Notes: a model not told the origin generated them from the letters alone. A DNA stretch of 64,000 nucleotides from Dallia pectoralis (GCA_029465975.1 CM055736.1:12087205-12151204), one strand, 5' to 3'; shown: positions 1 to 63,065, counted from the first letter of the stretch. Numbers and translations: made by a program.

Positions 1-48994
<48,994 letters not shown>

Positions 48995-49200
48995 CCCCTC
49001 CTGTCTAGGGCTTCTTATCTGTCTCCGGGAGAGGATATACTTTATAGTGGCACTATCCCACGGCGCACTGGGGCGTGGGAAGGGGGGCCGAAAGATCGTC
49101 CGGATTGTTTTCCGTAAGCTCGCGAGACTAAGTGACGTCACCTCAGGATCTGCAGTATGACGACGTCATCACCAGCACATGAACAGAGAAAAGGATTGAA
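48995..49200 (-). promoter_or_regulatory. ppp1r12a promoter / 5' leader, CpG-rich
   Basis: The 200 bases upstream of the start codon are rich in CpG compared with the AT-rich flanks. A perfect palindromic CRE core TGACGTCA lies at 49133-49140, with a second ACGTCA at 49163-49168. A near-match to the TCTCGCGAGA element lies at 49119-49127. A TATAAA-like string (minus strand, 49041-49046) sits only about 47 bases before the ATG, probably too close to be the main TATA box. The start site cannot be fixed from sequence. Confidence 0.6.
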
Positions 49201-51468
49201 CACTCCTCTGGTTATTATAGCCATGTTTGAGAGGATCAAACGGCTGCAAGCAAATCCAAATCCTAACCCTTGACTGATCGACAAATCACCATACATAAAA
49301 AAATATAATTATTACTATTCAATCAGTCAGTCTTTCACAATTTACCCATGGTACCCTGCGTTATTCTCTTTAACAAAAACATTCTTGATTAATGGAGCAT
49401 CAAAGAAAGCATATGTTGAATTTAATTATTGGAAACAGGAAGTTTGTCAGCAAGGTCTACAGTTTTCACAACGGTCAAACCAACTGCAGAACAATAAGTT
49501 TACAATGTTGGTCCCTTTCAAAAAATTCAAAACTACTGCAGACCTCTGTAAATGGCCTTGCATCCGTTTCACAGTGATCATGCCCCTTTACTGTGGTAAT
49601 GGAGTAAAAGTTCCTTAAACCGGTTGACACATATTCAAATTAGCTACAACCTGAGCTAGTTAAATAATGTTTATTCTTTAAAATTATGTGATGTCAATGG
49701 GAACAGATGACCTCCGTTCTCCAGGCTTGCACTTATGCATGTCACTATATGATGGTGTAAGGATATATACTCGTTATGATTTGTTGATCAGTGATGTGTC
49801 ACAATTTATCCACAATCCTCCTGAACACTGCAGGGTTTAAGCCCCTTTAAAAAATAAATTAAAAAACAACTCATATTTCCGATGAACATTTTGAAAACAT
49901 TTTCAGTTATGCTTCTTCCTAATGTTAAGTATAAAACAAATATAGGGCTAAACCATCTACATAAACGTTTAGAAATCTTTTTCTAAATCTTGCTATATAG
50001 AGAAAAAAATGACCAAACTTTTTCTGTTTCTGTAAATATCAACAATAATTTTCATTTATAGAATCCACAAGATGATTGTTAACCGCTTATTTGTTCATTG
50101 GGAGCACGATAACAAGCATTGTTGTGGAAATGGGTCTGGACTTTTTATTTCCTGAACTGTTGGAAGACGGATTATTTAAGATTATTGTGTTTAAGGGAAT
50201 ATCTGACTGTTGCACTTTTTTCCTCCAGTATTCATATTCAGCATTTTCGCACATGTATTTTTTGTAATGAAAGCTGTAAAATGCACTGTATTTATATGAT
50301 GGCAACTACCAGTTATGCAGTATAAAGAATAGAAACATTCTGTCAATAGTTAGTCTTTAAACCAGTATTTATAAATATAACTCCGGAGTATAATTCAGAT
50401 ATTTATATATAATCTCTGTTACATTATCAAAAAATACAATAACACAATAAAAAACTGACAGAATAGCACATAACCAGAATAGCACTTAGAGTAGACGTAC
50501 TGTTGGTGCACAATACATAGGGATAGAAAACACAAAGTTGACATTGATTTGTCATGAATTTAGAGTGTAGTATATACCACTCATATTAGTGGGATGAGCC
50601 TAAAGACATTAGCAGCAAAGAACATCTCATATATTTATTTACAGCAGAATTATTGTTTAAACCATGGATGACCACGTTTATGTCTCCACAACACAGTGCA
50701 TGGACTCAATTAGAGTGATTTGCAAACTTGCATTGCTGGAGCCACGGCCAGTGAAGTGATGTGAGCACACATCCTTGTGCTGAGACAGGGTCCAAAATGT
50801 GTACTACATGCCCATTGTGTCGCCTTGTGCCCTGTCGCTTAGGTTCCTGCGAAGGCAAAAGGGGAAGAGGTCAGAGGGTAGGAGGAGCTGGCGAAGAATG
50901 TGAGGGGTTCATCCCCCCCATATGTTAATGTCAACTGGTTTTGAACTCTTTTAATGATGGTATTTCCTAACTTAAAAAAGCAATGTCACTTTTATAATAG
51001 TTTAGTTTTGGATTCACTGTCTTTCAAAAAAATACCAATCAACACCAAATATAAATGCACCAGTTGTTTTTTAGTAACAAGTGAAAATTAGTCAATGGAT
51101 TGTATTGCTTCGCATGGAGATGTAGGGTAGGTTGTAGCCAAATATTTTGTGTGCTGATGAGAAACTGTAGTTAGACAAAGCTCATTGGCCATATATGAGT
51201 AATATTTTTCAAGAATCAGTGTCTGTGACATACAAAATAAATAGATTCAAAGTTCAAAAATGGCAACCATAGATTCCAGCTTCAATGTTTTAGCAACAAT
51301 GGTGCACGTTAAAGGGCACAATGCCCAAAAGCAGAACAAACTTTTTTAAGGTTACAAATTCAGTTGGCTAATGGTCGCATGTTAAGGTCTCAGAAAACAA
51401 GAAGTGAAATGGTTGTTGCCAGTTTCATGAGACAGACAAGCTATCTATAGCACAGTCCAATAGACATA

Positions 51469-51616
51469 CAGTGGATATAAAAAGTATACTTTTTTAATTG
51501 AATTGTTCACGTTATAGACCAAATTAAAGGTTTATAAAGTTCTGACACGATTTATCTTTGTCAAATCTAAAAACCTGCCATTTTACCAGGAGTGTGTAGG
51601 CTTTTTATATTCACTG
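51469..51616. mobile_element. Tc1 deletion derivative (MITE), 148 bp
   Basis: Ends cagtggatataaaaa and tttttatattcactg are inverted with one mismatch and flanked by TA on both sides. The interior (ttcacgttatagaccaaatt, agttctgacacgatttatct) is like the terminal part of the Tc1 copy in intron 2, so it is an internally deleted member of the same family. Confidence 0.85.
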
Positions 51617-54600
51617 TATGTTGCTACCATGCTATCATTACTCCTAAGAACCATCCACATGTGTGTCAAATCAAAAAGCAGATTTAACAGCGTGCACACG
51701 ACACAGATGCACCACTTCTTCCAAGGCCGGCAGACTCACCAGACATGTCACATACTGAGCGGGTTTAAAATGTTGTGGGTGAATGACAGTGCGTTCCAGC
51801 TCTTGCCAATATCCAGTTACTTCACATCCCCATTGAAAAGGAGTGGGACAACATTCCAGAGGCCACAATTAACAGCCCGATCCACTCTGCCCAGAGTCAC
51901 TGTGTCACAAGGAATGAGGCAAATGATGGTCACTACAGATACTGACTCTATTTTGTCATCTTGTTTTGCTATGTCTACAACACCAACAGATGCATGTGTA
52001 GATGCAATGCCATGTTAAATCCATAGCTTATGGCCTAATGACTATATATCAATTGACACATTCCCTTTTATGTAACTAAGTAATATATTTTACCTCGTTG
52101 CATTTTGTGTGCATAATCCAATCAATGATGAAATAAAAATTCCCTCCCAAAGAAGATTTAACTGAGCCTTTAAAATGCAACCATTCTCACTTAATCAGAT
52201 TTAGACATTTTAATAGTTTCATTATGAAACATCTAGTAATTCCCCAAATATGGACCTTTTTCCTATTAAAAATAGCTCTGTGGTAACTCACTTCAGTAGC
52301 AGTGTAATAGTGTGGCCGTTCTGTTTGTGCCCATCTGTAAGCAGTAAGACTTTTTCAGGTCAACCAATCGAGTGAGAAGCAGTAATGCACATGAAACATT
52401 AGCTGGCCAATCTATGGAGATAATTGCCATATGAGAGAAAATAGGTAAGATCTTTTGCCTCTGTATAGCACTCTAGGTCAATGTTTTAGTGGCCAGTGTG
52501 CAACAGCAACTAATCTACAGGAAGCTATTGACTTCCTTATTAGTCTGAAATGGAATTGGAAACCTAGTGTCTTTGTGTGTTTCGTCAAAGGAGATGGCAA
52601 ACATAAGTGTTTCAAGTGGACCGTGGATATGCTTTGTCAGAATCCAAATACAAACATTAAATCATATTTTTTGTCTGTCAAAGCAAAATACTGTAGACAT
52701 GTGGAGTACTGTTTCATGTCCCCTCTTTATAAGAGAGGGACATTGCATACAAAAAGAGCAATACAAAGCACCACAAAACGAGTTTACCACAAACGAGTAT
52801 CTGGATTGATTTGATGGGAGCACTGAAGTGTCAGGAATGTCTAGTGGACTCAAGCTCAGGGGTGGTCCAGACATAGCCCCGAGTGAATGCAAGGTGGCCT
52901 GGCTAACAGTGGTTTTTATTTTGGCAACACCAAACGTTGTTATTGGCAGACACTAATGTGTACTCGGCAGGGGATGTGGTTTTGCGTTCTTGTACGCTGG
53001 TTGTAGAGATGTTTCTACACTCATTTTTTGAGCTGTTGTCATACAGCGTTCCACACAACCCCCTTCAAATGTAAGTGTTGCTTATCGTCATGTCAATATT
53101 GATGTTTAAGAGTGGATAACGTTTTGGTCAAACTGTCTTGCTAATCCTGGTGGTCGTTAACAGTTGATTTCCAAACAGTAATATTAATTAAATGTCGCAA
53201 ATGTTGTTGTGAAGGTGGCTATACTTCGTTAGCATCTTTAGTAAGAGTACCGGTGACAGCTAAATAATTGATCAGATATCAACTTGTCAACATCCTCAGT
53301 TGCCTTTCATTACGAGGGTGGAGACAGAACATAATTCTACCCTAAGGTGGCCCTGGAAAAACATGTCCCCATTAAGAAAGACACGTGTATAATCTCCATG
53401 GACGCTACTTACCACCCAGTGAATATACTCAGTCCATTAACACAATTATTTGAAAACGTTCTCCCCCTAGGTAGTCCCAATGAATTCAACTAATTAAAGT
53501 TGTTTGCCAACAATGACGGCAGCATTGGTTGAACTTATTGTAGAAAAGACAATACCCAATCAATGTAATATTAAGACATTTCCTTTGTTGTAATTCTCAA
53601 AGTTTTGCAAAATCTGATTACCAAAGCCAAAAAGCTATCCAAAGACGTGATCCAAAACATTTACACAGCTCAAACCACATCAAGACAGACCGCATAGAGG
53701 ACAGGAATGACGGAGAAAGCGGTGTCCCGGGATGGAGGATCCCCAAACGGCCGAGGTGGAGGATCTACGAGCCAGGAGCACCATGGGGGGCCAAGAAACT
53801 CAGGTCCACTTCAGCCTGATTTACCAATGTCGATGAACAGCCAGCACAGGGACCTGGAGAGAGGTCTGTTGTGTTGAAACCAAATGTCTGTGATGTCAAT
53901 ATGAAGAATACATGGGTTGCTGATATCAGAAAAGTGATGTGTTGGCAGTTGCCAGGGCGGAGAGCAGACCTACCATTGAAGTGATGGACAATGTACCTGT
54001 ATTCATATCTGTTGTGTTAGTTGTAACCCTGACAATCCACAGTGTGTCTGCCTGTTATTATTCTGCGCCTTTTATTGGAGGTTCTGCAACGCAATAAGAT
54101 ACTGACACTAAATAAACGCAATAAAAAAAGAATCACAATAATCACAATAATCACCTTTACAAAAGTTCTAAGGCAATCGAACAGTAAAAGAGAGTTTTTT
54201 CACATCGAACAAAAATAAATGATAGCTGACCTAAACAAACCGTATGACTGTATGACCACCCAGCTGGCACAATTGGATCAAGTTGTTTGAACATAGATCA
54301 GATTTTAGATTTTTTTCTTGAATGGTTAAAGTGAAATGTTGTTCAACCTTCTGAGACAAAATGTAAAATAATATCTGTGGATAAAACTGTGCCAAAATCA
54401 CTACGGCCAAGGACATTAGGGTGCTAATTTTCTGCTAGCACATTCGGTTCTCTAGAAACTGTTAGAATGTTGGCTACGTTTTTAGTTATTTTAGTCATTG
54501 CTAGTTCAATTGAAAGCTTTTTAAAATATGCGCAATACTGAGTTTCAGTCAAAATATGAGACCTGCTCATTAATGCACATGTCTCCCATTGCTTGCTTAA

Positions 54601-56983
54601 CCAGATAGATGTAGATGAGATGTGTGAGCTGTTTTATTTACCATGCCATTAATACAATATAAGTGATAGCTCGATCTAGATCCATCTTTGGGTTAAAAAC
54701 GCGTTTTATAAGATGTTCTCAATGGCTCATGGAGTCATTATTCCATACAAGCCATTGTTCCTTTCTGGAATTAGCATTGTTAGCATAATCTAAATTACTT
54801 AATTAAAACTGTGTGTCCTGAGCTACATAAGCAGCAAGCGGTAACTGACTAACTGGGAGTGCATCGGCCTACTTGCCTTCTTGCCTGTTTAACCTATAAT
54901 GTATGGAGGAAAAAAGCAGCACTGACTCAGTCATGTTTTTCCAGTGGCTACAATGGATTGAGAAAGACGTCAGCTTTTTGACATTTCTTTTTTTCCATGT
55001 AGGCTACTGCAATGTGCTGTATTGAGTAAAGGTCAATTATGTGACATTTATCTTTCGCAAATGAATGCATTACAGATAAAAATTATGCATGTGAAATGGG
55101 TCTGTCCATTTAGGGAATGTATTGAGAAAAACATTAATCGACCACATGATACCGTTTGAAGTTTTTATGCTTGTAAAAAAAACTGTGTGATGTATTTCTA
55201 TGATTTCATGTTGTGAGTTTCGATGTTATATAAATATCAAGGGCATGATAGGCTATATTAATGGGTACTTCAAACAAACCATATTAGCTAGTCTACCAAG
55301 CTAGCTTGTTGTTATCGAAAGTCTTAAATTGCTTCTGTTCATCCTCTTGTAGACGCTTGAGGGCTAAACATACACGCAAGCAAATTCATATTTATAGCAC
55401 AGTTCATATTTATAACAGCCTAACCTGTTCTACCAAGGCCCCCAACAGGTTATATTAAAAAGGTATTTAATTTATGCCATATAATAGAATAAAAACAAAT
55501 ACTATATACATCAAATAGGCAATTTATTGTGAAATAGAAAATAAGAAGCCAATCAGTGTGGTTAGGTGCTCAGTCATAGGCATTTGAGAAGAGAAACATT
55601 TCTAATCTGGATTAAAAAATTGATACGTTTGCGGCACGTCTAAGATCTTCTGGTAGTTTCAGTACAGATATATTTTGATAACCATTGATTTGACAATTAG
55701 GGTTTGAGTAAGATATAGATTTTTTAGGTCAATACTAATGGTAAATTCAAACATGTTATAAAATATAAAGGCTTTATGTTTTCAAAAAATGTTGTAAATG
55801 GGTTGAATTATTGGTGAAAATCAAACTGACAACAGAACTCGTACTGCGGAACATTCTAAACTAGATTGGAAATAACTCAATTTGGAATGAAATATTGTTC
55901 CTCATTTCTACGCAAGCCCTCTGTTTTACTAATATCAAAAGTGTATTTAAATGCTTGTTATATATCAGATGCTGAAATCCAGAGCTATTTACAGTAGTAA
56001 GTAGATACATTTGTGTGCTAGCAGAATGCTTGTCTAACCATTGTAAGTGACTTCTAATATACTGTATACAAGAACAGAAAATGTACAAATCAGTAAAAAT
56101 TCCATGTCACTTTTGCATTAAAATGTGTTTATCTCTCTACAATTCTTACATGGGAACTAAACATGTATCAAATGCTCAATTATATAAAAACAATTTTTGT
56201 TAATCAAATTTCTGACACCAGATGTAACCAGACCAACCAGTTTTTAAACCATTCCAAGAGAAATGGGTAAAAGTTGTTTGCAAAATAACTAAAGGACAAC
56301 CGCTCTCTAGGAAACATATTGTTCCAAGTTTTGTGCTAGCTGGATTATAACATAACGTCTGATTTGGCGCTTCAGCAGATAAATAATAGAATAATAATTC
56401 TCATCATGTTGAATTAACAACCCCTCACCATCACCCTCCTGCTGGCCTGCACTCCTGAACTTGCTGTAGTCAGTTGGCCCAACCCCTCTTCTGGTGTTCC
56501 AGTGGTTATTCACTCCCTGTGGCCGTCATGTGGTCCATCATCATGAGGTCTCACCATCATCCATCATTCCAATGAGTGTTTGTGTGTTCTGTTTGGGTGT
56601 CTCACGTGTTGACTAACCTACCTCTTGAAGGTTGTAAATGTTTAGGTGTCCATTTCCTTACGCACTGAGCGGTTGTGTTTATGTCAGAAGGTCTTGTCAG
56701 CCATTTCAGAGAGGGGCTCAGCTCCTAGCTCAGTCATGATGTGTCACTGGGAGGCAAAGTAGCCCAGGCAAACTCTGTCCCTCATTACGTTAAACTTTGA
56801 TGTCAGCTGTTGTTCCTTTTCCAGGCAGATATCAAACAAAAGTTTAGGAAAAAGGCAAATTAGGCGTAGCGAAGCCACCCACTGCCAGGAGCTCACTCAC
56901 ACTGTATGGCGCCATCCATTGACTTGTTACTGACTGAGGCTGATTAAAAACAAGCCATGTCATGAAGACTTCTCTTAGGGGTT

Positions 56984-57027
56984 TGTGTGTGTGTGTGTGT
57001 GTGTGTGTGAGTGTGTGTGTGTGTGTG
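56984..57027. repeat. TG microsatellite
   Basis: (GT)n with one GA interruption. Confidence 0.9.
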
Positions 57028-60000
57028 GGATATAAAAATATCCAGACATATTCACTAACTAACCGTGTCTCTGAAGGTATCCTAGGGAACGGCCACTCAT
57101 AGTGTGGATGACTGAGTACCATCTAAGTGAAGCCAGACACCCACTCCCTTTCGACTGCTGCCTGTTACCGTGGCGACGTTGGCGTCTGTGACACACACAC
57201 ACACTCAACTCCTCCCGAGCAGAAAACCGAGACAGCAGGGCTATCATCACACTGGTGGAAATAGTAATGCTTTGATGTTATCTGCGATGCGAACGGCAAT
57301 CGTAAGGACTACTGAGATAGTTCCCTATGAGACTGTAGCCTCAGCAATTAGCCACGGTCACATTTCAAAGCACTCCTCCAGCCTACTGGTATCAGGCGAG
57401 AGATAACAGGTCCTGTGGCCCATTTTGCAATGGACAAGTTGTCTGTGCACATATCGTCACATTTCCAGAGAAACAGGCCAAATGCTCTGCCCGCCCGTTC
57501 TCAGGCACCCTCCCCGTTGACAAATAGTCCTACCGCCGCTATATATTCAAATGAGCTCACTGGCAGTTGGCTAACTGTCACCCAGCTGCACCGGCACACA
57601 GACTGTCCTGTCACACAGTGTGTCAGGCAGCGAATGATAATCCGAGCAGAATTGGCCGAGGCACGGCGGTGAGACTCTGTCAGACCGTCATCTTTGAGGA
57701 GGGTAATAAAGGCAACATGATCTGTGCAGAAGCTAGTCACATGCTGTAGCCATCGTCACAGCTGCTGCGAAGCCTGTCGTCTTTGCGTGCGTGCGCATGT
57801 ACGAGCAAATGTACACAGAAATCCATTGAGCGGTTCCCTCCGGGAGAACTGTCATAACATGTATGCTACGCTCCCCCTAATACAACATGTGATGTTACAC
57901 AGCTCACGTTGGCAGGTGTGTAGGGTTGTGGTTAGAGGTTCGACGCCACAGGCGACACTAATTTCTAAAGCGTTAAAAACGTTGACCCGAAGTGCATTGC
58001 TCATGTGGGTTGTTGGTCTGTCCAATCAATTTAACAGATTTACCAGAAATCCTAAAAACAACAATCTAACTGTGCTAGCATGTTTTCCCTAATTACCTAG
58101 ACCGTTTCCACAGTGGAGAGAAGTAGCTAGCTTGTTGTTAAAAGTCTTATTGCAGGGTATAATTGTGAGGCGCAGCAAACAACAGCATGACAGAGCCACT
58201 GACGCTAACACTGTCATAACTCAATCCCCGCCTCCTCACAGCTGACTGAAGTCCCTGTTTCTCCAAGCCCTAGTCTTAACCCCTTCACAAGAGCGTCTGG
58301 AAAAGCCTGTCTGATGTCATTCAGGAGCTGGTCATACCGTCAAGATATTAACCCCATTGACCGCGTCTCCTTTTTACTTAAAGGGCCATGTCTCTCGGTT
58401 GGACGCGGGCAGGCAGTTAAGAATGACAGCCAGCGGGTTAAATGTGTGCCACCTGGCATTTGGAGCGGGGGGCAGCCCGTTGTTTACGCGTGAGATACCT
58501 CAGCGAGAGCGTCAGTCGCCGAAATAACCCCCACTCTGTAACGCGGAGAGTAGTGGGGAGGACCTGGAGCACCTGTGAGATGATCCACAGACAGACGACA
58601 GCTGAGTTCCCGTCTCAGCCAGAAATAGAGACCCTCGTTTAACCGTTTCTAATACTGCGGCCTCATGCCGTTCTGTCACTCTTCTCCTACTTGAAACAGT
58701 TAACATTTATTTTGATATTTGTTGTCACCAAAAGGTAACAACAAAGTCGAGTAGCATTGGGTGAAATGAAAAACAGGAGTTATAACTGAATAAGCATAAG
58801 ATCAGGAAACAACAGAATGTAGGGGTTGGTTGGCGGAAAGCAAACCGTTTACAAGAGATAGGGTCTCATGTGGTCCTGATAAATGGTGACAGAGTCTAGC
58901 AGTAATCCTGGAGCAATGCTGGTCGCCAATGCTCTGGAGCTTAAGACCTGGGAATGGTGAAACTGAGTTCACATGTGGGATGGTATGAAGAGGTCAGAAA
59001 AGCCTGGAGGGGAAAGGTGGTTAGACATTAGACGATCAATGCGTTTGGAGACAGCCAGGTATAAGGACAGTGGTTAGGGGTGATGTGCTTCTAGGTTTTA
59101 GTGTGGACGAGAAGTCGACCTTCCACATCGAGGGATTTCTGTTTGATTCCAGACAGCAGAGAGTTACAGAATTTGAGACGAGGGGAGATTGTGTGTGTGT
59201 GTGTATTAGGGTATCAGCAGCAGTACAGGAGAGGGAGGACCTGTTGGCAAAAAGTGCCTGTTATATATTGGTCAATCCCTGTAACAAACCTTATAACTCC
59301 ATGCAGTTTTTTCTGAACCAATCAGGTCAGTGATGCATTGTGTTGTTCCACATAAACAACCATGTCCACAGCCAGGAAGTGTTTAATGACATACGGCAAC
59401 AACCTCAACGCTATCCTTGAACAAAATACTACCCCAGTTCACCAGAATATCTGTTTGTGGTATATTGTGTATTAGTGGATGAACACAGGTAAGCACATTA
59501 ATGGGACACGTCTGTTTAAAGCAACAACCTGTGTGACAGCCTAATAAGACAAGGCAGTAGGACTGACCTTGTTTCCGAGTGAAAGGGGTTTAATTATAGA
59601 GCAAATCTGGAGCTGTGCATCAACCAGTAATGGGTCAGATCAAAAAGCTCGAAATAGTCACTCTGACAGAGCTTCAAAGCCATCTAGAATGGAATTATTT
59701 TTGTAAGAGGTTCACACAGATAACATTGGTAAAGCAGTTTGTTTAAGGCTGTTCGTGTGTCTCATCTTTCCGACAAACAGCCGACCGCTCAACTATTTGT
59801 TTCCATGGCAACGTTAGCACTGGAAGCTTCATCAAGAGCCTATTCAACGCGGAGCCGTATTGACTGTATTTAGTCTTTCATTAAACCAATATGGCAGGGG
59901 TATTATAAATGCATTTCAGATGGACATGTCACACCCATTTCCTTGATCACGATGGTCTGAATAGTTCATTTTACACCATGATATTAGATGACATTTTAAC

Positions 60001-60086
60001 CCATGGGAACCCAAAATGTTCACCTTGCTCTTGATGGCTGACAAGAAAACACAAACTAATTTAAAAGAATTTCAACACTTTGCAAT

Positions 60087-60449
60087 TGTCACGAGTGGTG
60101 AGTTAGGGTACTGCACTGTCTGGTTTCGGGTGCCCACTTCCTGGTTTATGTTGGTTACAGCTGTTGGGGATTTGTAATCACTGGGTTATAAAGGGATTGC
60201 CTAGATGTCACTGTTTGCTGTTCATTGTTACAAGTCACATTGGTATTAGAGGTGAGTGTTGGGAGATGTACTGTTGTTGTTGAACGTTTTGTATAAGACG
60301 CTATATGCGCACTTTGATTTCATGTCACAGTATAGTCTTTTTGCCGTTTACGGTTTGTTTTGTGTTTGTCATTAAATAAAACCCGTTAAACGGATCATAC
60401 GGCTCTGCACTTGGCTCAACCTGCACTACACCCATCCTGGTTCGTGACA
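60087..60449 (+). mobile_element. Solo LTR, 363 bp, with 5-bp target duplication
   Basis: Begins tgtcacgagtgg and ends ttcgtgaca, the TG...CA rule with a short inverted repeat. Flanked by gcaat on both sides (60082-60086 and 60450-60454). It contains a TATA box (tataaa at 60187) and a polyadenylation signal (aataaa at 60375) in U3-R order on the plus strand. No internal retrotransposon region is present, so it is a recombined solo LTR, family unknown. Confidence 0.85.
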
Positions 60450-60831
60450 GCAATGTAGTGAAGGGTTGTTTGTAGCCATTATTTGAATTGGTCAATGTCC
60501 AGTCTAATTTAAACGCGTTCCATTTTCATCAGTATCAATATGATGAGTCAAATTCTAAGGTTGAGAAATGTTGATAATATAAAATTTTACAATTTCATCT
60601 AGGAATGTCTCCATCTCTTTAAAGTGCTTTTCTTTCTTTCTTTTCAAATGTAACTGAAGAATAATCCCAGAGCTTTTATTTGGCCTATTGATTGAGCCTC
60701 CTGATGCACACTGTATTCACGCAGCCTATCGTCATGACAACCACGACTGTAAAGGAAAGGCAGCCTTGTGATTGACCACTTCACCTTGGAGCTGTCAGGT
60801 CTTCCATGCTTAGTGGGAACTGAACCCCAAT

Positions 60832-60977
60832 CAGGCAGACAGGCAGACAGGCTCAGGCAGACAGGCTCAGGCAGACAGGCTCAGGCAGACAGGCTCAGGC
60901 AGACAGGCTCAGGCAGACTGGCTCAGGCAGACTGGCTCAGGCAGACTGGCTCAGGCAGACTGGCTCAGGCAGACTGG
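60832..60977. repeat. Minisatellite, 14-bp unit, about 10 copies
   Basis: caggcagacaggct units, with later copies changed to cagactggct. Recent expansion pattern. Confidence 0.93.
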
Positions 60978-61989
60978 TGTCTTATGACTCATTTCCCATT
61001 GGACCAAATCTCTCTCACAACCCTAATTCAAGAATAGATTAGAGATCGTGGAAACGGATGATGAGTGTATCCGTAAACAGTTAAAATGACAACAGACTAC
61101 AGCCTTATTGGTTTTACGTGCGAGTCAATAAGCCATGTTGTAACTGTCATCTTAAAGTGTAGGTGACAGGGGTTTTAACAACTAACAACCTTCTGTGAAT
61201 ATAGCAGCGAAGCACAATGAACCTAAACTGAGATGAATGTCGTCATATTAATTGTTGAAATTGAATAATATATCACAGAGGGTTTAATGTGAGTTTAATT
61301 CCATTTACTTTAGTCCAGACCATTACATAAAAGGCTTGAAATGGATCCTAATAAAGTGAACTAAACTCCCCTTCCCACTCGCATTTGTTCTTAGCTTACA
61401 GAAACTGGAAATATATCCTCTGCTCAGCTTGGTCTCCATCTAAAAGCCCTCATATCTTCCAGCACTTTGCTGTGTGTGTCTGAGTTTCCATAGAAACACC
61501 TCCGTTTTTGGAACTCTCTTCAGATAAGAGAGGTGTTGGCTTGTGTTAGCTAACTAGTTCTTACTGCCATGCTGGACATCTTATTATTTTTCTTAATAGC
61601 GAGTGAAGACTGAAGAATGTGTGCTGCTGTTGACAGGAGGGTCATTCAAAACGATGTGTCCAACCCACAAACACAACATTTAATCATGCCGCCTGTTACA
61701 GCCCTGGTGATCAGTCACTCCAGAATCTCACTACCATTCCTCCACCAATCAGGTGTGACCGGTATGACCGGCAAGAGTTCTGTTCCCGTGTCAGCCTTCT
61801 TTGAGAGTGAGACACACACAAACACTGTCACCATCCGGTCAATGGCAAAGATGACTTCTGCGTTTCCATTTTCAAACCGATTGTAGCTCTTAAACACTTT
61901 GTTCTATTGTTGCCACACAAACCTGAATCTATTCCTTTTTCGACGTGTCACATAGCATAACATTTGCTAACAGTTACTTATAGATCGGC

Positions 61990-62213
61990 TTAGACAACCA
62001 CATATATGTCTATGTCCATCTGACCAGCATAGCCAGTGTTAGTAGGAAGGCAGTTCCAGTGGAGCGTATTGAAGCGGTGTTCTTCGTATTGAACCCATCC
62101 CCATGTCTTTACAGTCACCACATTACCAGCATTTACGTTGTACTGCACATCAGAGTGCTTCTCGGCTGGAGGCCGAATACATAATACAGGCAAACGCTAA
62201 AGAAATGGAATGA
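61990..62213 (-). CDS. Candidate terminal exon of an unidentified gene (weak)
   Basis: After a possible acceptor TTTCTTTAG|CGT the minus strand is open for 67 codons to a stop at 61990. The translation has a protein-like composition (NVNAGNVVTVKTWGWVQYEE, then HRFNTLHWNCLPTNTG) with three tryptophans and paired cysteines. I do not recognise the family, and the plus strand is also open here, so chance is possible. Confidence 0.2.
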
Positions 62214-62257
62214 CAGTGATTCAGCGTCAGTGAGAGCAGGGTGTGTGTTACAAGTGT

Positions 62258-62308
62258 GTTACGTGTGTGTGTGTGTGTGTGTGTCTATGTGTGTGCGTGT
62301 GTGTGTGA
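62258..62308. repeat. TG microsatellite
   Basis: (TG)n with CTA and GC interruptions. Confidence 0.9.
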
Positions 62309-62430
62309 CTATTGAGCAGTTCTGTGAAAGGTCATGATCTGTACCTGTTTATTTACCTGCACTAGTGTGGTGGAAGGGATCACATGGGTGTGTGTTTGTG
62401 TTGCAACTTGTGGATACAGCTCACAATTAA

Positions 62431-62462
62431 ACACACACACACACACACATTAATTTACCAAC

Positions 62463-62500
<38 letters not shown>
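62431..62500. repeat. CA microsatellite, two blocks
   Basis: Two (CA)n runs separated by ttaatttaccaaccaa. Confidence 0.9.
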
Positions 62501-62501
<1 letters not shown>

Positions 62502-63065
62502 AGGCCTCACAAGATTCCAATGACTCACAGAATCAACTGAATGCGTGTGCGGAAGCGTAAATTGATGTGCAAGTTGAAAAATCAGTTGCTATGTCCACGA
62601 ACAAGCAACTTAACTGCAGATGGATCTAGAACCAGACCATATGCTACATGGAAAAAACGGTACATGCGGAATAGCGTTCCGACACTGGCAGCGCCAACAC
62701 GCTTGAGCGTGCACGTTTCTACGGTCTCGTAGGTCAAATCAGGGTCAAATCAGTGTTAGATTTACCGCGGTGATATCCTAATGTCATGTCACAGTCCTGA
62801 AGACTGTCCGGCATTAACGTTTCAGCAAATCGTACAACTTTTGCTCTTCCACTGAACATTTGTTTCATGTGTAAATGTGATTTCATACAGATGCATACAG
62901 AGAGCACATCTGGTTGTGTAATCATTACATAATGAGTCCGCCATTCAACACACAACGGCAGGGTTATACCACTGACCACGAGAGGGGACCCTTAATCATC
63001 CAGGTATTATGACACAGGAATCATTCCGATATGTATTGCATACTTCTTTCAGTTCAGCGTATGCA

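Noticed and set aside
49142..49250. Divergent gene on the plus strand from the CpG promoter
   Set aside because: No coding exon recognised on the plus strand up to 64 kb. A non-coding transcript cannot be judged from sequence alone.
51629..52814. ORFs of 129 and 119 codons upstream of the gene
   Set aside because: No recognised motif, no splice signals at sensible positions, composition like the surrounding sequence.
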